Shown: positions 49,539 through 57,472, counted from the first letter of the stretch. The stretch is DNA of 64,000 bases from Geodermatophilus amargosae (GCF_900116515.1 NZ_FPBA01000014.1:1-64000), one strand, 5' to 3'. Numbers and translations are program-made. Notes: generated by a model not told the origin, from the sequence alone.

Positions 49539-50675
49539 TCAGGTCGGCTGTTGTCGGCGGGTCGAGATCGCCGCCCGGAGATCGCGGAGCGCCTCTGCGC
49601 GGGCTCCGCTGAGGGCGGGTTGAGTCGTGATCTGGGCAGGCCGGAGGGGGACGCTCCGGGGGAGTTCAGCAGCACGGTCGGAGACAGCCTGCAGCACGGC
49701 CGGGTGGGTGCCCCAGGCGCCGCCGACGACGACCAACTGGGGATCGGTCACCGCAACGAGGGCCGAGATGACGCCGCAGACGGCCTCGGCCAGGGCGGCC
49801 AGAGTCTCGTCGGCCCTGTCGCCGTCGGTGTCGACGGCGGACAGCAGGCGGTCCACGTCCAGCGCCGTGGAGTGATGCTGCCGCAGGCGCAGGTCGGCGA
49901 AGACGTCGGTGAAGGCGACGGCGTGGCCCCCCGGTCCGCGGGTGAGCACGTGGGCGATCTCCCCGGCGAGCCCGCCCGACCCGCGCCGGACCTCGCCGTC
50001 GGCGACGACGGCGCAGCCGAGTCCCTCGCCCAGGTACAGGTACACGAAGTCGTCGAGGCTCTCCGGACCCGAGGCTGCCCGCTCGGCGCGGGCCGCCCAG
50101 TTGACGTCGTTGTCCACGGTCACCGGACCGGCGAGCAGCGAGGCGAGGACCTCGACCGGGGAGAGCTCGCCGACCAGGAAGGGCGCGTCGGGCAGGTGCA
50201 CCAGCCGGCCGGACGCGCGGTCGACCGGGTCCGCGGCGCTGACGACGGCCAGCCGGGCCCGCCCAGTGTCGGCCAGGACCCGCTCGGCGACCGCCCGCAG
50301 GGCCTGAGCCACCTGCTCGGGACGCGCCGGCCGCCCGACCTCCTCGTGCTCCCGGGCGACCAGCTGACCACGCACGTCCATCGCCTCCGCGACGACGCCC
50401 TCGGGTGCGATGCCGACGACGAGCGCGACCCCGAGGTCCGGGGCGAGCGCGTAGTAGCTGCCGATCCGGCCGCGACCCGTGGTGCGCTCGCCGGTGTCAC
50501 GCAGCAGCCCGGCCTCGGTCAGCCGACGCACGCTCTCGCCGACGGTGGGCTTGGAGATGCCGGTCCGGGCGGCGATCTCTGCCCGCGTCAGCCGCTGTTC
50601 GCAGATGAGCGCCTGGAGCACGTGCTCGTCGGTCAGCGACCGGAGCAGCTCCAGCGACGGCTTGGCCGGGGGCAT
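49539..50675 (-). CDS. ROK-family transcriptional regulator
   Basis: A 378-aa ROK protein. The N-terminal HTH is RAEIAARTGISKPTVGESVR, followed by GRGRIGSYYALAPDLG. The sugar-kinase-like fold includes TVDNDVNWAARAE, YLYLGEGLGCAVVADGEVRR and SGGLAGEIAHV. The zinc CxCGxxGCxE cluster of many ROK proteins is missing (RGPGGHAVAFTDVF instead), so it probably binds its ligand without structural zinc. ATG 50675 faces the DUF1479 gene; an AAGGAGTCCTT palindrome in the gap is a candidate operator. ROK repressors usually respond to a sugar. Confidence 0.88.
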   Translation of the reverse strand: MPPAKPSLELLRSLTDEHVLQALICEQRLTRAEIAARTGISKPTVGESVRRLTEAGLLRDTGERTTGRGRIGSYYALAPDLGVALVVGIAPEGVVAEAMDVRGQLVAREHEEVGRPARPEQVAQALRAVAERVLADTGRARLAVVSAADPVDRASGRLVHLPDAPFLVGELSPVEVLASLLAGPVTVDNDVNWAARAERAASGPESLDDFVYLYLGEGLGCAVVADGEVRRGSGGLAGEIAHVLTRGPGGHAVAFTDVFADLRLRQHHSTALDVDRLLSAVDTDGDRADETLAALAEAVCGVISALVAVTDPQLVVVGGAWGTHPAVLQAVSDRAAELPRSVPLRPAQITTQPALSGARAEALRDLRAAISTRRQQPT

Positions 50676-50733
50676 GGGGACAACTCTAGTCAGGAGTGTT
50701 GCCCAAACTGCGGCGATGCCTTACCGTTGCCAT

Positions 50734-50754
50734 CAGTAAGGAGTCCTTCCTGAA
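50734..50754. promoter_or_regulatory. Candidate ROK operator upstream of the DUF1479 gene
   Basis: CAGTAAGGAGTCCTTCCTGAA contains the palindrome AAGGA-G-TCCTT with partial outer symmetry, the shape of ROK (NagC/Mlc-like) sites. It lies between the divergent ROK regulator and DUF1479 gene, just upstream of the latter's start. Confidence 0.5.
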
Positions 50755-50767
50755 TGGAGTCAACGCC

Positions 50768-52072
50768 GTGACCCTCACCGTCCCCGAGACCCCGCGGACA
50801 GCCCAGCTGCCGCCGCTGCCGCACTGGGAGTCCACGCCCGACGACCTCAAGGCCGCCATCCGGGAGATCAAGCCCGCCATCCGAGCACGGATCGCCGCCT
50901 CCGGCCGCACCGTGGAAGAGGTCTTCGCCGTCGTCGAGGCCCGCATCGCCACCGCGGTCGCCCAGATCGAGACCGCCAAGACGCGCGGTGAGGAGATCTG
51001 GCCGGTCATCGACTACGCCGACATCGCCGCCGGCACCGTCTCGGCCGAGCAGCTGGCCGAGCTCCGCCGCCGCGGCTGCCTGATCGTGCGCGGCCACTTC
51101 CCCCGCGAGCAGGCTCTCGCCTGGGACGCCGGCATCGTGGACTACGTCGAGAGCAACCAGTTCTTCGAGAACTACCGCGGCCCTGGCGACGACTTCTTCG
51201 GCAGCGTCGGGTCCAAGCCCGAGATCTACCCGATCTACTGGTCCCCGGCCCAGATGGAGGCCCGCCAGAGCGACCGGATGGCCGACGTGCAGGCCTTCCT
51301 CAACGCCCAGTGGACGTCCGAGTCCGACGGCGTGCAGTGGTTCGACCCCAACCGCGACTCGCTGTACCCCGACCGCATCCGGCGCCGCCCGCCGGGCGCG
51401 GACTCCGGCGGCCTGGGAACCCACCTGGACCCCGGCACCCTGGACCTGTGGATGACCGAGGCCTACCAGAAGGCCTTCCGGCACCTGTTCGACGGCACCG
51501 TCGAGTCCTACGACCCGTGGGACGCCGCCCACCGCACCGCCGGCCCGCAGTACCCCGGCTCCACCATGTGCTCGGCGTTCCGCACCTTCCAGGGCTGGAC
51601 CGCGCTGTCGGACATGGCCAACGACCAGGGCGTGCTGCACACCGTCCCGATCCCCGAGGCGATGGCCTACCTCATGCTGCGCCCGCTGCTGGCCGACGTG
51701 CCGGAGGACAACATGTGCGGGGTCACCACCAACCGGGTCTTCCCGGCCACCCAGAAGTGGCACTCACTGCTGCTCCGCGCGGTCACCCCCATCCCCGACG
51801 TGCAGGCCGGTGACTCCGTCTGGTGGCACGCCGACATGATCCACGGCGTCGACCCGGTCAAGGACCAGCAGGGCTGGGGCAACGTCATGTACATCCCCGC
51901 CGCCCCCTGGTGCCCCCGCAACGAGACCTACGCCGCCTCCGTCCGCGACGCGTTCCTCACCGGCTCCAGCCCGACCGACTTCCCCGCCGAGCACTACGAG
52001 CGCACGTGGGACAACCGGTTCCCCGCCGACCGGCTCAACGACACCGGACGCCGTGGCCTCGGCCTCGACTGA
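50768..52072 (+). CDS. DUF1479 (YbiU-like) putative Fe(II)/2-oxoglutarate oxygenase
   Basis: A 434-aa protein from GTG 50768. The family core is present: DYADIAAGTVSAEQLAELRR, RGCLIVRGHFPREQALAWDA, then GGLGTHLDPGTLDLWMTEAY with the His-x-Asp metal pair and a distal HADMIHGVDPVKDQ holding the second His. PAAPWCPRNETYAASVRDAF ends the fold. DUF1479 proteins are predicted 2-oxoglutarate-dependent dioxygenases with no proven substrate. The divergent ROK regulator suggests a sugar- or nucleotide-sugar-linked role. The start is probable and not certain: the sequence TGGAGTC lies about eight bases before the GTG, and a CTG in frame 15 bases upstream follows AAGGAG. Confidence 0.85.
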   Translation: MTLTVPETPRTAQLPPLPHWESTPDDLKAAIREIKPAIRARIAASGRTVEEVFAVVEARIATAVAQIETAKTRGEEIWPVIDYADIAAGTVSAEQLAELRRRGCLIVRGHFPREQALAWDAGIVDYVESNQFFENYRGPGDDFFGSVGSKPEIYPIYWSPAQMEARQSDRMADVQAFLNAQWTSESDGVQWFDPNRDSLYPDRIRRRPPGADSGGLGTHLDPGTLDLWMTEAYQKAFRHLFDGTVESYDPWDAAHRTAGPQYPGSTMCSAFRTFQGWTALSDMANDQGVLHTVPIPEAMAYLMLRPLLADVPEDNMCGVTTNRVFPATQKWHSLLLRAVTPIPDVQAGDSVWWHADMIHGVDPVKDQQGWGNVMYIPAAPWCPRNETYAASVRDAFLTGSSPTDFPAEHYERTWDNRFPADRLNDTGRRGLGLD

Positions 52073-52143
52073 GCCGCCGTGGGTCAGGGTGTGATGAGGA
52101 TGGCGCGACAGACCGCCGTGGCGCCGTGCCAGGGGCTGGCCCG

Positions 52144-52500
52144 GTGACGACCGGGACGAACGCATGCCACCGGCTCGCGATCTACGGCAGCCTCGCACCC
52201 GGTCGCCCCAACCACCACCAGGTCGCCGGGCTCGACGGGCTCTGGTTCCCCGGGAGAGTGCACGGGCGGCTCGTCGAGGCCGGCTGGGGCGCCTCCCTCG
52301 GCTACCCAGCGCTGATCGTCGATCCGGACGGCTGGGTGATCGACGTCGACGTCCTGGAGTCGGAAGACCTTCCCGGACAATGGTCCCGCCTCGACGACTT
52401 CGAGGGGCCAGGCTACGAGCGGGTCCTCACGACGGTCCACACGGCCGCCGGAGAGCTCGAGGCGCATGTCTACGTGCTCAGCGCAACCGACGAGAGCTGA
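52144..52500 (+). CDS. Gamma-glutamylcyclotransferase-like (GGCT/AIG2) protein
   Basis: A 118-aa protein. The substrate-binding loop RLAIYGSLAPGRPNHHQVAG (YGSL motif) is at the start, and WSRLDDFEGPGYERVLTTVH contains the catalytic-type acidic residue of the GGCT fold (DFEG). VHGRLVEAGWGASLGYPALI fits between. Such enzymes release 5-oxoproline from gamma-glutamyl compounds; many small members have other amine substrates. GTG 52144 has no strong ribosome site (CAGGGG is about 12 bases away). A strong hairpin follows about 70 bp past the stop. Confidence 0.82.
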   Translation: MTTGTNACHRLAIYGSLAPGRPNHHQVAGLDGLWFPGRVHGRLVEAGWGASLGYPALIVDPDGWVIDVDVLESEDLPGQWSRLDDFEGPGYERVLTTVHTAAGELEAHVYVLSATDES

Positions 52501-52571
52501 TCCGGGGCCCTGCTTCACCAGCCCGATCCGGCTGCATCACGGTCTCGTGAGGGAGTCGCCGTTCTGCTGTG

Positions 52572-52601
52572 CCGGCCGCCGCACCTGTGTGCGGCGGCCG
52601 G
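52572..52601. terminator. Perfect 13-bp hairpin between the GGCT-like and HAD genes
   Basis: CCGGCCGCCGCAC (52572-52584) and GTGCGGCGGCCGG (52589-52601) pair perfectly around a 4-base loop (CTGT). It fits a terminator for the GGCT-like gene. It lies just upstream of the HAD ribosome site, so it could also act as a leader structure for that gene. Confidence 0.8.
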
Positions 52602-52625
52602 TCGCGTTCCCCGGAGGTTCCCACC

Positions 52626-53243
52626 ATCAGCACCACACTGTCCCCGGACGCCGCCACCACGCCGGACACTGCGCAAGCCCTGCTCTTCGACTGCGACGGC
52701 ACCCTCGTGGACTCCGTCGCCGCGTGGGAGCAGGCCTGGATCCGGGCCCTCGCGGAGTACGGCGTACCGATCACGTCGGACTGGTACCGCGCCCGCGCCG
52801 GGCTCAGTCCTCGCGACCTCGTCCACGCTGCCGAACGGGACGCTGGCGCGCCGCTGGACCTCGACGTCGTCCTGGCCCGGGGGATCGCGTTGTACGTCGA
52901 CTCTGCCGCCACCGTCCGCCCGAACCAACCGGTTCTCGAGGTCGCGCGGACCCATCACGGCCGCGTCCCGCTGGCCGTGGTCTCCGGCGGCCCCCGTAGT
53001 GGCGTCGATGCCGCGCTGGCCGCTGTCGGCGCACGACATCTGTTCGACCACGTCATCACCATCGACGACGTCAGCCGAGGAAAGCCCGCCCCCGACCTCT
53101 ACCTCCGAGCGCTGGAGGTCCTGGGCCGAACCGCTCGCAGCTGCCTGGCCTACGAGGACTCCGACGAGGGACTGCGGGCCGCCGCGGCTGCGGGCATCCC
53201 GGTCATCGACGTCCGCCGCGGCACCGTGGCCTCCGCCCCCTGA
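52626..53243 (+). CDS. HAD-superfamily phosphatase, beta-phosphoglucomutase-like; probable AUC start
   Basis: A 205-aa HAD enzyme. LLFDCDGTLVDSVAAWEQAW has both catalytic Asp residues, followed by LAVVSGGPRSGVDAALAAVG, KPAPDLYLRALEVLG (Lys) and AYEDSDEGLRAAAAAGI. This layout suits sugar-phosphate phosphatases or mutases of subfamily I. The start is unusual. GGAGG at 52613-52617 sits eight bases before ATC 52626, which would give MSTTLSPDAATT if used. The only other in-frame candidate, GTG 52569, lies at the base of the hairpin and would translate through it. So a rare AUC start, or a mutated ATG, is likely. Confidence 0.75.
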   Translation: MSTTLSPDAATTPDTAQALLFDCDGTLVDSVAAWEQAWIRALAEYGVPITSDWYRARAGLSPRDLVHAAERDAGAPLDLDVVLARGIALYVDSAATVRPNQPVLEVARTHHGRVPLAVVSGGPRSGVDAALAAVGARHLFDHVITIDDVSRGKPAPDLYLRALEVLGRTARSCLAYEDSDEGLRAAAAAGIPVIDVRRGTVASAP

Positions 53244-53372
53244 CGTCCGGGGTCGGTGTGCCAACTCCACACCAAGACGCGCGTCACGGTGTCCCGGCAT
53301 GTGCTGGGGAGCGCCGGCTCGGCTCCGTGGCGTCGGCTGTGGCTCAGAGCAGAACCAGGAAGTACCGAGTGG

Positions 53373-53662
53373 ATGCAGATCACCAACCGCGTCGCGGTGG
53401 TGACCGGTGCCGGCGGAGGACTGGGCCCGGCCACCGCGCGCCGTCTCATCGCCGCCGGTGGCCGTGTCGCCCTCCCCGACGCCAAGACCGAGTCCCTCGA
53501 GAAGGCACAGGCGGAACTGGGGGATCGGGCCTTGTCGATCTCTGTCGACGTCACCGACGCCTCGGCCGTCGAGGCGGCCGTCGACACCACGGTGACCGCC
53601 TTCGGCGCCGTCCACGTCTGCGTCAACGGCGCAGGGATCGCTCCGGCTGCCAAGGTCGTCAG
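53373..53662 (+). pseudogene. Short-chain dehydrogenase (SDR), N-terminal part only
   Basis: ATG 53373 starts a normal classical SDR (VAVVTGAGGGLGPATARRLI, then ALSISVDVTDASAVEAAVDT and VHVCVNGAGIAPAAKVV). After about 97 codons, around 53662, the SDR sequence ends just where the integrase relic begins in another frame; the Tyr-x3-Lys active site is lost. The junction looks like an insertion or recombination point. Confidence 0.75.
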
Positions 53663-53665
53663 CAG

Positions 53666-53887
53666 GGGCCGACCGTGCTGGGGGAGGACCAGTTGCCGGT
53701 GATCCGGCTGCACGACCTCCGGCACACCCACGCCACGCTGCTGCTGGCCGACGGCGTGCCGGTGAAGGTCGTCTCGGAGCGCCTCGGGCACGCGAGCGCC
53801 ACCCTCACGCTCACCGTCTACCAGCACGTTCACCCCGGCATGGGCCGTGAGGCCGCCGACCGCTTCGCTGCCCTGCTGGAGGGCTGA
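53666..53887 (+). pseudogene. 3' end of a tyrosine integrase (relic 3)
   Basis: In frame to the stop at 53885-53887 it reads GPTVLGEDQLPVIRLHDLRH, THATLLLADGVPVKVVSERL, GHASATLTLTVYQHVHPGMG and REAADRFAALLEG. The HxxR box, the RLGHAS block and the catalytic Tyr (VYQHV) are intact, but everything N-terminal is missing and replaced by the truncated SDR. A dispersed repeat copy follows about 45 bp downstream, as for relic 2. Confidence 0.8.
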
Positions 53888-53931
53888 GATCAGGCGACGA
53901 GTACCACATGGGTGTCACGAGGGCCATCGGC

Positions 53932-54020
53932 GCCGGACATGGAAGCGCCCCGGGCTCCTGACCTGGAGGAACACCGGAGCGATGCTGTGTCCGAGGGGGG
54001 ACACGCTACATACGCACACC
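53932..54020 (+). repeat. Dispersed hairpin repeat, copy 3
   Basis: CGCCCCGG (53946-53953) pairs with CCGGAGCG (53974-53981, one mismatch). It shares the GACCTG-AGGAACACCGG, GATGCTGTGTCCGAGGGGGGA and CATACGCACAC blocks with copies 1, 2 and 4. It follows integrase relic 3. Confidence 0.6.
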
Positions 54021-54339
54021 GTTCCGGGTGTTCCGATGAGCGATCAGTCGGTGTCCGGGCTGGCCACCGGGATCGGCATCCGGGTCGTCGCCCCCTCGCC
54101 CTTCGCGCACGGCCTGGCTGTACTGCAGAGAGGCGTTGTCGACGGTCGGTGTGGTGGCTCGATCACATGGAAGCTTCCCGATGGAGGGTGTCGACGACGG
54201 CCGAGAGCTGACTCTGGCAACGACTGCGAATCGACCCCTCGTGATCATGCGTCTTCGGCGGCGGCCGAGGCGGTGCGGCCTGAGTTGCGGTCTCGGAGCC
54301 GGTTGCTGTCGCCTTCGGGGAGCTCGTCGACGCTTCGTG
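54021..54339. other. No confident gene
   Basis: Rightward ATG frames exist (MSDQSVSGLATGIGIRVVAP) but have no supporting motif or ribosome site. The leftward frame ending near 54245 (VDELPEGDSNRLRDRNSG) may be the tail of a lost gene. Confidence 0.3.
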
Positions 54340-54582
54340 CCAATCCTGTCTGATGTCGACCGGATGGACGTGACCATGCCGGGCGGAGACGGCATCGAGG
54401 CGGCGCGCCGGCTGCTGGAGGCTTGGCCTCGCGTGCGTGGTGCTGCTCGGCACCACCAAGTCCGTGGCCGGGATGCGCCAGGCACCTGGTCCCGGGGCGG
54501 TCGGGTACCTGCCGAGGCAGAGGTGTTCGAGCTGCCCGGCCGGCTCCGGCGCGTCGCCTCCGGCCGTGCGGCCGGGTGCTGA
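54340..54582 (+). pseudogene. Relic of a response-regulator receiver domain
   Basis: DVDRMDVTMPGGDGIEAARR with LLEAWP is the phospho-acceptor region of a NarL/FixJ-type receiver (Asp before the MP-GGDGIE motif). In a shifted frame, GTTKSVAGMRQAPGPGAVGY with LPRQ has the spacing of the receiver's last helix and KDxxxxL region. The N-terminus, HTH and frame are lost. Confidence 0.5.
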
Positions 54583-54627
54583 CCCGGGTCCGCCGACCCG
54601 CAGTCCTCGAGGGCCCGTGCGGCCGCA

Positions 54628-54828
54628 TCAACGGGCCAGGAAGTGCACCCCGATCCAGAGCCATGCGAGCAGGACGACTGCGCGGCCGGGCGTCGTCCGC
54701 ATCGCGGCGCCCAGAGCTTGACTCGCGGTGGCCGGACCGAGTCCCAGGCGGGCGCAGACCTCGACCGCCAGACCGACGACGAGCAGACCCAGGAAGCCGG
54801 CAGAGCTGGTGAGGACGCCGTTCGTCAT
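54628..54828 (-). CDS. Small membrane protein (DUF6186-like)
   Basis: A 66-aa protein whose ATG (54828) overlaps the stop of the next gene upstream (ATGA). It has two hydrophobic helices (SSAGFLGLLVVGLAVEVCAR and AVVLLAWLWIGVHFLAR) separated by a polar Gly/Thr-rich turn. I associate this shape with DUF6186, but not confidently. It is paired with the 128-aa membrane protein as an operon. Confidence 0.6.
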   Translation of the reverse strand: MTNGVLTSSAGFLGLLVVGLAVEVCARLGLGPATASQALGAAMRTTPGRAVVLLAWLWIGVHFLAR

Positions 54829-55211
54829 CGCTGTGGCCGGCGCCGCGGGCGATCGAGCAGCCAGACGCCGACAGCCAGCCAGCACACGGTGGCGGCGCCA
54901 CGCAGCAGCGGTTCGGCGAGAAAGGGATCCGCGAGATCGCTTGCCGTCGGTAGCTCGCCGTCGGCGAGCGTCACGAGTTCCCAGGACACGGCGGCGGTTG
55001 CGAGGGCGAGCCACGACAGCCCTCGTCGCCCCACCGGTGGGGCGGTCTCGCCCGACTGCCGGACCAACGCCGCCACGACGAAGGCGGTACCGGCGGTGCC
55101 GATCGCGAGGAGCGCACCCACCGACAGTTCGCCCCACGCCGTCACAGCGGCGACGCAGGACAGCGCCATGGCCGCGAAGGGGAGCCGGCGCGCGAAAGGG
55201 GAAGACCTCAC
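54825..55211 (-). CDS. Four-helix membrane protein of unknown function
   Basis: A 128-aa protein from GTG 55211 with hydrophobic segments at about 12-30, 32-50, 65-80 and 102-120. Characteristic stretches are VSWELVTLADGELPTASDLA and LLRGAATVCWLAVGVWLLDR. It is overlapped by the 66-aa membrane protein at its 3' end. Its start region faces the broken CPBP gene, so the divergent pair may share a promoter in a very small gap. Confidence 0.65.
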   Translation of the reverse strand: MRSSPFARRLPFAAMALSCVAAVTAWGELSVGALLAIGTAGTAFVVAALVRQSGETAPPVGRRGLSWLALATAAVSWELVTLADGELPTASDLADPFLAEPLLRGAATVCWLAVGVWLLDRPRRRPQR

Positions 55212-55213
55212 GC

Positions 55214-55590
55214 GTGCATGCTCGCGCGGCAGGCCGCCGGAGCGCGCTCCTGTTCGCCGCCTCCGTGGCCGTGCTCCTCGGCGCCTGCAACAACGTCGTC
55301 ATCACCCGGATGCCGGGCCATCCGCAGTCCTGTGTCGCGGTGAACCTGGCGGCGACGGGCCTGGTCCTCGTGGGGGCTCGGTCTGTCGGTTTCACCTGGA
55401 AGGAACTGGGATTCGATCCGCGTAGGGCTCGGGCCGGACTGCGATGGGGTGGCGCGTGCTTCGCCGTGGTCGCCGCCGGCTACGCGGCCGGCCTCACGGT
55501 CCGGCGGTCCGCCCCCTGTTGGCGGACGCACGACTCGCGATCACGCCGCTGGACCGCGCCGGTGAGGCCTCGGACCCGTGCCAGATCGTG
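55214..55590 (+). pseudogene. CPBP-type membrane protease, N-terminal remnant
   Basis: GTG 55214 begins a frame with ALLFAASVAVLLGACNNVVI, GFTWKELGFDPRRARAGLRW and FAVVAAGYAAGLTV, the N-terminal half of CPBP/Abi intramembrane glutamic proteases (LGFDPRRARAGLRWG box). At about 55500 the frame fails and PAVRPLLADARLAIT follows in the next frame; after that no EExxxR or other active-site helix is found. It is a frameshifted, truncated relic. Confidence 0.65.
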
Positions 55591-56087
55591 AGGTACTCAC
55601 CCTCGACCTGCCGGAGCGCTCGAGGCGCGGGGGTGATCCTCGCCCGTCGCCGGGCCAGACGGGATGGTCATCTCGACCCTGCCGCGCGGGTTGTCCGCGT
55701 GGCTCCGTCGTGACCTGCCGGCGGGCGTGGGGAGGAGTTGCACCATCCCGGTCCAGCCATGTCGTCGGCGAGGCCAGTGCCGACGCGCGCGGGTGAATGC
55801 AGACGGTCGACGGTCGACGGTCGGGCCGGACGTCCGCGGTCGCGATGCCAGCACATGACGCCTGCCCGAGCCGGATCACGCGCCCTGCCAAGAGGGCCGG
55901 ATCGTCCTGACTCCTCCCTGACGGCGTGTGATCGCGGTGCGATCGACGTGGGGGCGCTGGATCCAGCGCACCTGCTCCATCGCGTCGTTCGGCCGCTACG
56001 GCGCGTAGCGGTGACGCGCGCGTCTTCCGATCGGCTCACAGGGACACGGCCGCGCTGCGCGACCGCAACGAGGGCTGGGCCGCGGCA
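55591..56087. other. No gene seen upstream of the partition genes' 3' ends
   Basis: About 500 bp with frames that are short or arginine-rich. The direct repeat GGTCGACGGTCGACGGTCG at about 55805-55825 is the only visible structure. It separates the CPBP relic from the ParA operon end. Confidence 0.35.
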
Positions 56088-56393
56088 TCACAGCTCACGC
56101 CCCCGGCCGCGCGGGACGGAGATCCGTACGGGGCCGGCCGTGACGACCAAACCCAGTTCCGTGTCTCGCTGTCGAAGGCTCGGCGCCGACCAGCGCAGCG
56201 GTGTGATGCGCACGTCGACGGTGACCGTCTCCGGCTCGGTGTGATCCGATCGCTCCGCCCGCACGGACGCCGAGTCGTGCGCCTCCGGTCGCGCGATCGG
56301 CATCGGGGCGGCCTGGCGAAGGTCGGCCAGCAGGTCGTCCTGCAGTGTGCGCGGGCGTGCGCGCGGCGTGGTGGTCGATCCCGAGGTGGTCAT
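56088..56393 (-). CDS. Small ParA-partner protein (candidate ParB-like)
   Basis: A 101-aa protein whose ATG overlaps the stop of ParA (ATGA, 56390-56393). It begins MTTSGSTTTPRARPRTLQDD, then LLADLRQAAPMPIARPEA, a charged middle and a strand-rich end VTVDVRITPLRWSAPSLRQR with LGLVVTAGPVRISVPRGRGR. The end may be a beta-strand DNA-binding or dimerisation region. Type Ib plasmid partition systems encode such small centromere-binding proteins directly after ParA. The family is not recognised, so the ParB role rests on position and size. Confidence 0.6.
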   Translation of the reverse strand: MTTSGSTTTPRARPRTLQDDLLADLRQAAPMPIARPEAHDSASVRAERSDHTEPETVTVDVRITPLRWSAPSLRQRDTELGLVVTAGPVRISVPRGRGREL

Positions 56394-57154
56394 GCAGGCA
56401 CCCTTTCGGCGGCGAGTACCTCGTCCGCGAGCGCCGTGTAGGCGGACGCAACGGGGCTGGTCGGATGGGAGAGCACGACGGGTCGCTTGGCGAGCGTGCT
56501 GGTCGGCACTCTGCGGGACAGCGGGACACGGGTCGTCAGCAGCGGGAGATCGGTGCCGACGAGGGCGCCTGCGACATCCCGAGCAGCACGTCCGCGCTCA
56601 TCCCAGACGGCGCAGGCCACTCCGATGAGGACTGCAGAGGTGTTCTCGTAGGCGCGGTGCTGCTCGAGGAAGGCCGCGACCCGCGCGACCCCGAGGGCGG
56701 AGCCGGGGTCACTCGTGTAGACCGTGAGCACGGCGTCCGCGGCGCACACCGCAGCGAGGGTGAGGCCGCCCAGGTCGCCTCGGGTGTCGAGGACGATGTG
56801 GTCGTAGTCACCGAGGAGTGGTCGGAGGACACGCCGGACGCTGGTGACGAGGCCACCTGTGCTGGCCAGCCGGGCGGCAGCGGTCTCCAGCGCCGGGTGG
56901 GCCGGCAGGAGGTCGAGCCCAGGGGCGACGTCGTGCCGGATGACTGCTCGGGTCTCGGTGGCCGGGTCGTCCAGGAGCGCAGCCAAGCTGTCGTCCGGCC
57001 GTTCGGCGACGACCCCGAACGCCCGCCCGAGGCTGTCTTGTGGATCGACGTCCACAGCGAGCACCCTGCCGCGGCGGGCAAGAGCGGCGGCGAGGTTTGC
57101 TGCGGTCGTCGTCTTGCCCACACCGCCCTTGGAGGAGCAGACAGCCAAGCGCAT
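56390..57154 (-). CDS. parA: ParA-family partition ATPase
   Basis: A 254-aa deviant Walker ATPase. The N-terminal AVCSSKGGVGKTTTAANLAA has the deviant Walker A (KGGVGKTT), LAVDVDPQDSLG is the A' motif and HIVLDTRGDLGGL the Walker B (with TRG in place of the usual TPP). The short length, with no N-terminal HTH, fits type Ib ParA proteins of plasmids and integrated elements. Chromosomal ParA would sit with parB, gidB and jag near the origin, and none of those genes is here. It is translated with the overlapping 101-aa partner. Six 17-bp repeats lie about 160 bp upstream, a likely centromere and autoregulatory site. Confidence 0.85.
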   Translation of the reverse strand: MRLAVCSSKGGVGKTTTAANLAAALARRGRVLAVDVDPQDSLGRAFGVVAERPDDSLAALLDDPATETRAVIRHDVAPGLDLLPAHPALETAAARLASTGGLVTSVRRVLRPLLGDYDHIVLDTRGDLGGLTLAAVCAADAVLTVYTSDPGSALGVARVAAFLEQHRAYENTSAVLIGVACAVWDERGRAARDVAGALVGTDLPLLTTRVPLSRRVPTSTLAKRPVVLSHPTSPVASAYTALADEVLAAERVPA

Positions 57155-57314
57155 GCCAGGAGTGTGTCGACGAGAACTCAGGAGCCAGGGAGGCGGGCCG
57201 CTGCTCCCTTGGGATCGTTCCCCACGTGCCTCAATGTGCCCAGCGTCACCATCTGCGCCCCGGCTCCAGGCGTCGGCCGACGTGGCCGACCGGAGACCGG
57301 CCGAACGCCGGGAA

Positions 57315-57416
57315 GATGCCCCGCGCCTGAAGATGCCCCGCGCCTGAAGATGCCCCGCGCCTGAAGATGCCCTGCAGCTGCAGGTGCCCTGCAGCTGCAG
57401 GTGCCCTGCAGCTGGG
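57315..57416. repeat. Six 17-bp iteron-like tandem repeats upstream of parA
   Basis: Units at 57315, 57332 and 57349 are identical (GATGCCCCGCGCCTGAA); those at 57366, 57383 and 57400 are variants (GATGCCCTGCAGCTGCA, GGTGCCCTGCAGCTGCA, GGTGCCCTGCAGCTGGG). All are in exact 17-base phase. The last three contain CTGCAGCTGCAG. Their position before a ParA-small-partner operon matches the parS/operator of type Ib partition systems. Confidence 0.8.
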
Positions 57417-57472
57417 GACCCCGGCGAGACTCGTCCACTGGCCCTCTCCGCGGGCCTCGTCGTCGGGGGGGC

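Noticed and set aside
57315-57416. Six 17-bp repeats considered as a CRISPR array
   Set aside because: The repeats are directly adjacent with no spacers, too short, and no cas genes are near; iterons fit better.
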